DNA from: JAWUVP01 sp034112285
GTDB lineage: Bacteria; Pseudomonadota; Gammaproteobacteria; JABDGN01
DNA length: 23,300 nucleotides
Assembly: GCA_034112285.1 (NCBI GenBank)
Contig: JAWUVP010000082.1
Location: 1 to 23,300, forward strand
Direction of reading: 5' to 3'
Shown here: piece by piece, positions 22,325 through 23,300 of the stretch
How the letters are laid out: every line of letters begins with the position of its first letter
Position numbering within the stretch: position 1 is the first letter of the stretch
Program-made: the position numbers and the translations under genes
The notes under the pieces: model-generated
Databases searched by the model: none
Told to the model about the DNA's origin: nothing
The model's input: the letters and a program-made list of their open reading frames with translations, nothing else

Positions 22325-22959
22325 TTATAAATCTCCGTAGTGTTTGTTGAGTGTGAATTTGATCACGGGGTCGATAATTCTGAAATAGCCTGGGCCTAGG
22401 CGTTCAATAAAGTCTTTTTGCTCCAACACATTAAGAACTTTTATTACCGCGCCGCTAGATAAACCTACTTTTGCTAATAAAGCATTGCCTAGTAAATTTT
22501 TTGTTTTACCCGCGGCCATTTCAACCAATACCTTTCTTTGCCCAATGCTTAATGAAGAAATTTCACGCATCATACCTAAGCTTTCTTCTTCAACAACTTG
22601 TTGCCATAATAACTTAACTTGCTCCGGTGTTGGTAATTTTGTTTCCGGCTCACCCCACACGTAACGACATAATACGTTAACGTAATAAGGGTAGCACTCT
22701 GTGTAATGAAAAATAGCTTCTAACGCTTGGCATCTACCGCCACAAATAGGTCGACTTCGCTGTACATCACGCCTGCTTCTGCGGCCGCGTACCGCACAAC
22801 GCTAGTCTTGCCATATCGGCTTGGAGACATTAATAGGGTGTGTTGATGGGTATTAATATTTTTTATTAAGGGCTCTCTTTCGGATACTCTGTTGCAAAAT
22901 TCTTTTCCTTTGGCGATCCCTCTCGGGAAATAAGGAATGTATTTTTCGGAATCATGCAT
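22325..22959 (-). pseudogene. AAA/archaeal-type ATPase gene with internal deletion and frameshift
   Basis: The N-terminal part starts at ATG 22959 (MHDSEKYIPYFPRGIAKGKE) and has a P-loop SPSRYGKTS at about 45-53. It stops at a TAG near 22720 after VDLFVAVDAKR. The C-terminal part continues in another frame: ALEAIFHYTECYPYYVNVLC, then GEPETKLPTPEQVKLLW, and a winged-helix-like end (SIGQRKVLVEMAAGKTKNLL and KVLNVLEQKDFIERLG) to TAA at 22325. Together they give about 210 codons, against roughly 350-400 for such ATPases. The Walker B and sensor region between is missing. The break lies near 22720-22735. Relatives are stand-alone ATPases of unclear role. The gene is certainly non-functional as written. 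Confidence 0.8.
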
Positions 22960-22975
22960 ATTAAAACTCACGATA

Positions 22976-23024
22976 TGCAATTAATTAGGCTGTTGACTAA
23001 TAGGCTTTCGCCTAATTAATTGCA
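22976..23024. repeat. 15-bp perfect inverted repeat (hairpin) upstream of the ATPase remnant
   Basis: The arms 22976-22990 (TGCAATTAATTAGGC) and 23010-23024 are exact reverse complements with a 19-nt loop. The hairpin lies in the 5' leader of the ATPase remnant, and its right arm overlaps the first 40-nt repeat. It could be an operator, the end of a small mobile repeat, or part of the IS110 target site. Confidence 0.75.
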
Positions 23025-23057
23025 TTCTTAAGGTGGGGTGCAGCTGCGGCAGGAGAT
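23018..23057. repeat. 40-nt direct repeat, copy 1
   Basis: Matches 23108-23147 at 37 of 40 positions, spaced 90 bp apart. The core reads ATTCTTAAGGTGGGG then GCAGC and GGCAGGAGAT. It runs straight into the REP-like palindrome. Confidence 0.85.
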
Positions 23058-23086
23058 TGCCGCGGCGCTGCGCTTCTCGCAACGAC
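23051..23086. repeat. REP-like extragenic palindrome (AGGAGATTGCCGCG ... CGCAACGACG)
   Basis: The sequence follows the widespread bacterial pattern GAGATTGCCGCG, a CGCTTCGC-like core, then CTCGCAATGACG (read here as CGCAACGACG). Such palindromes are dispersed, non-coding and often serve as insertion targets. I assign it by pattern recognition; copy number elsewhere in the genome is unknown. Confidence 0.6.
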
Positions 23087-23107
23087 GTGGTTTATTCCAC
23101 TGCAGTC

Positions 23108-23147
23108 AATTGTATTCTTAAGGTGGGGCGCAGCGGCGGCAGGAGAT
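23108..23147. repeat. 40-nt direct repeat, copy 2, interrupted at the IS110 transposase stop
   Basis: This copy is cut at AGGAGAT, exactly where the transposase stop codon begins (23147-23149). In copy 1 the palindrome continues past this point. Confidence 0.82.
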
Positions 23148-23300
23148 CAACTATGTCTCAAAACTTTGAATTCCGGTGAATTCAAGGCTTCTTTAAGTCT
23201 GGCATTAGCAATAACCAGGATTTTTCGCATAAGGGCGACTAGGGCGACCATTTTTTTCTTACCTCTGGCAACAAGGTTTTCATAAAAGGTTTTCAAACAG
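23147..23300 (-). mobile_element. C-terminus of an IS110-family transposase (rest outside window)
   Basis: The minus strand reads FYENLVARGKKKMVALVALM, RKILVIANARLKEALNSPEF and KVLRHS before TGA at 23147-23149. FYxxLxxxGK, then ALxAxMRKxL and NAxLK, is the conserved C-terminal (Tnp_20) end of IS110-family DEDD/serine transposases. The frame is open to the window edge. The stop lies within or beside a 40-nt repeat whose other copy continues as a REP-like palindrome, suggesting insertion in a repeat. Whether the element is complete cannot be seen. Confidence 0.85.

Noticed and set aside
1..23300. CRISPR arrays, tRNA or rRNA genes
   Set aside because: No regularly spaced short repeats or tRNA-like cloverleaf sequences were seen; the only repeats are those described.

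Overview
The window is a chromosomal O-antigen (surface polysaccharide) gene cluster of the Wzx/Wzy type from a low-GC gammaproteobacterium. Every real gene I can support, apart from one relic insertion sequence, is read on the minus strand, so transcription runs from high to low coordinates. The wzz-to-wbpV-wbpL-wbpM order, the comEA and pyrF flank, and the HepT/MntA pair suit a gammaproteobacterium. Decayed mobile elements and gene remnants suggest a host-associated or Legionellales-like lineage, but that placement is a guess and nothing here fixes genus or species.

Right flank (about 20.5-23.3 kb). Reading leftward from the window edge there is the C-terminus of an IS110-family transposase abutting a 40-nt repeat. 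Next come a REP-like palindrome and a 15-bp inverted repeat. An AAA-type ATPase gene follows, broken by an internal deletion, then pyrF, a hepT/mntA toxin-antitoxin pair, and a ComEA-like secreted helix-hairpin-helix protein. A clear intrinsic terminator at 20467-20491 closes this flank.

Polysaccharide cluster (about 1-20.4 kb). A good sigma70-type promoter precedes wzz. The order is then: hexuronic acid 4-epimerase, TviB-like UDP-HexNAc 6-dehydrogenase, Wzx flippase, a glycosyltransferase, an EpsG-like Wzy polymerase and a second glycosyltransferase. These are followed by the amidotransferase trio wbuX-hisH-hisF, the UDP-L-FucNAc genes fnlA-fnlB-fnlC, a WbuB-like glycosyltransferase, and finally wbpV, wbpL and the partial wbpM. 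Many junctions overlap by 1-8 nt, which indicates translational coupling.

How the genes work together. WbpM and WbpV should make UDP-D-QuiNAc or UDP-D-FucNAc, which WbpL loads onto undecaprenyl phosphate. FnlABC make UDP-L-FucNAc. WbuX with the HisH/HisF ammonia-channelling pair should convert it to the acetamidino sugar L-FucNAm. TviB plus the epimerase supply an (N-acetyl)hexuronic acid. With one initiating transferase and three further glycosyltransferases, a repeat unit of up to four sugars is predicted, flipped by Wzx, polymerised by Wzy and length-controlled by Wzz.

Disruption. Between wbpV and wbpL lies about 1.5 kb of foreign DNA: a small secreted orphan protein with its own promoter and a degenerate IS3-family element. 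It is bracketed by two copies (about 93% identical) of a 336-bp segment that spans the 3' end of wbpV and the first codons of wbpL. The copies differ mostly at synonymous sites, so the region looks like a recombination mosaic rather than a recent in-place duplication.
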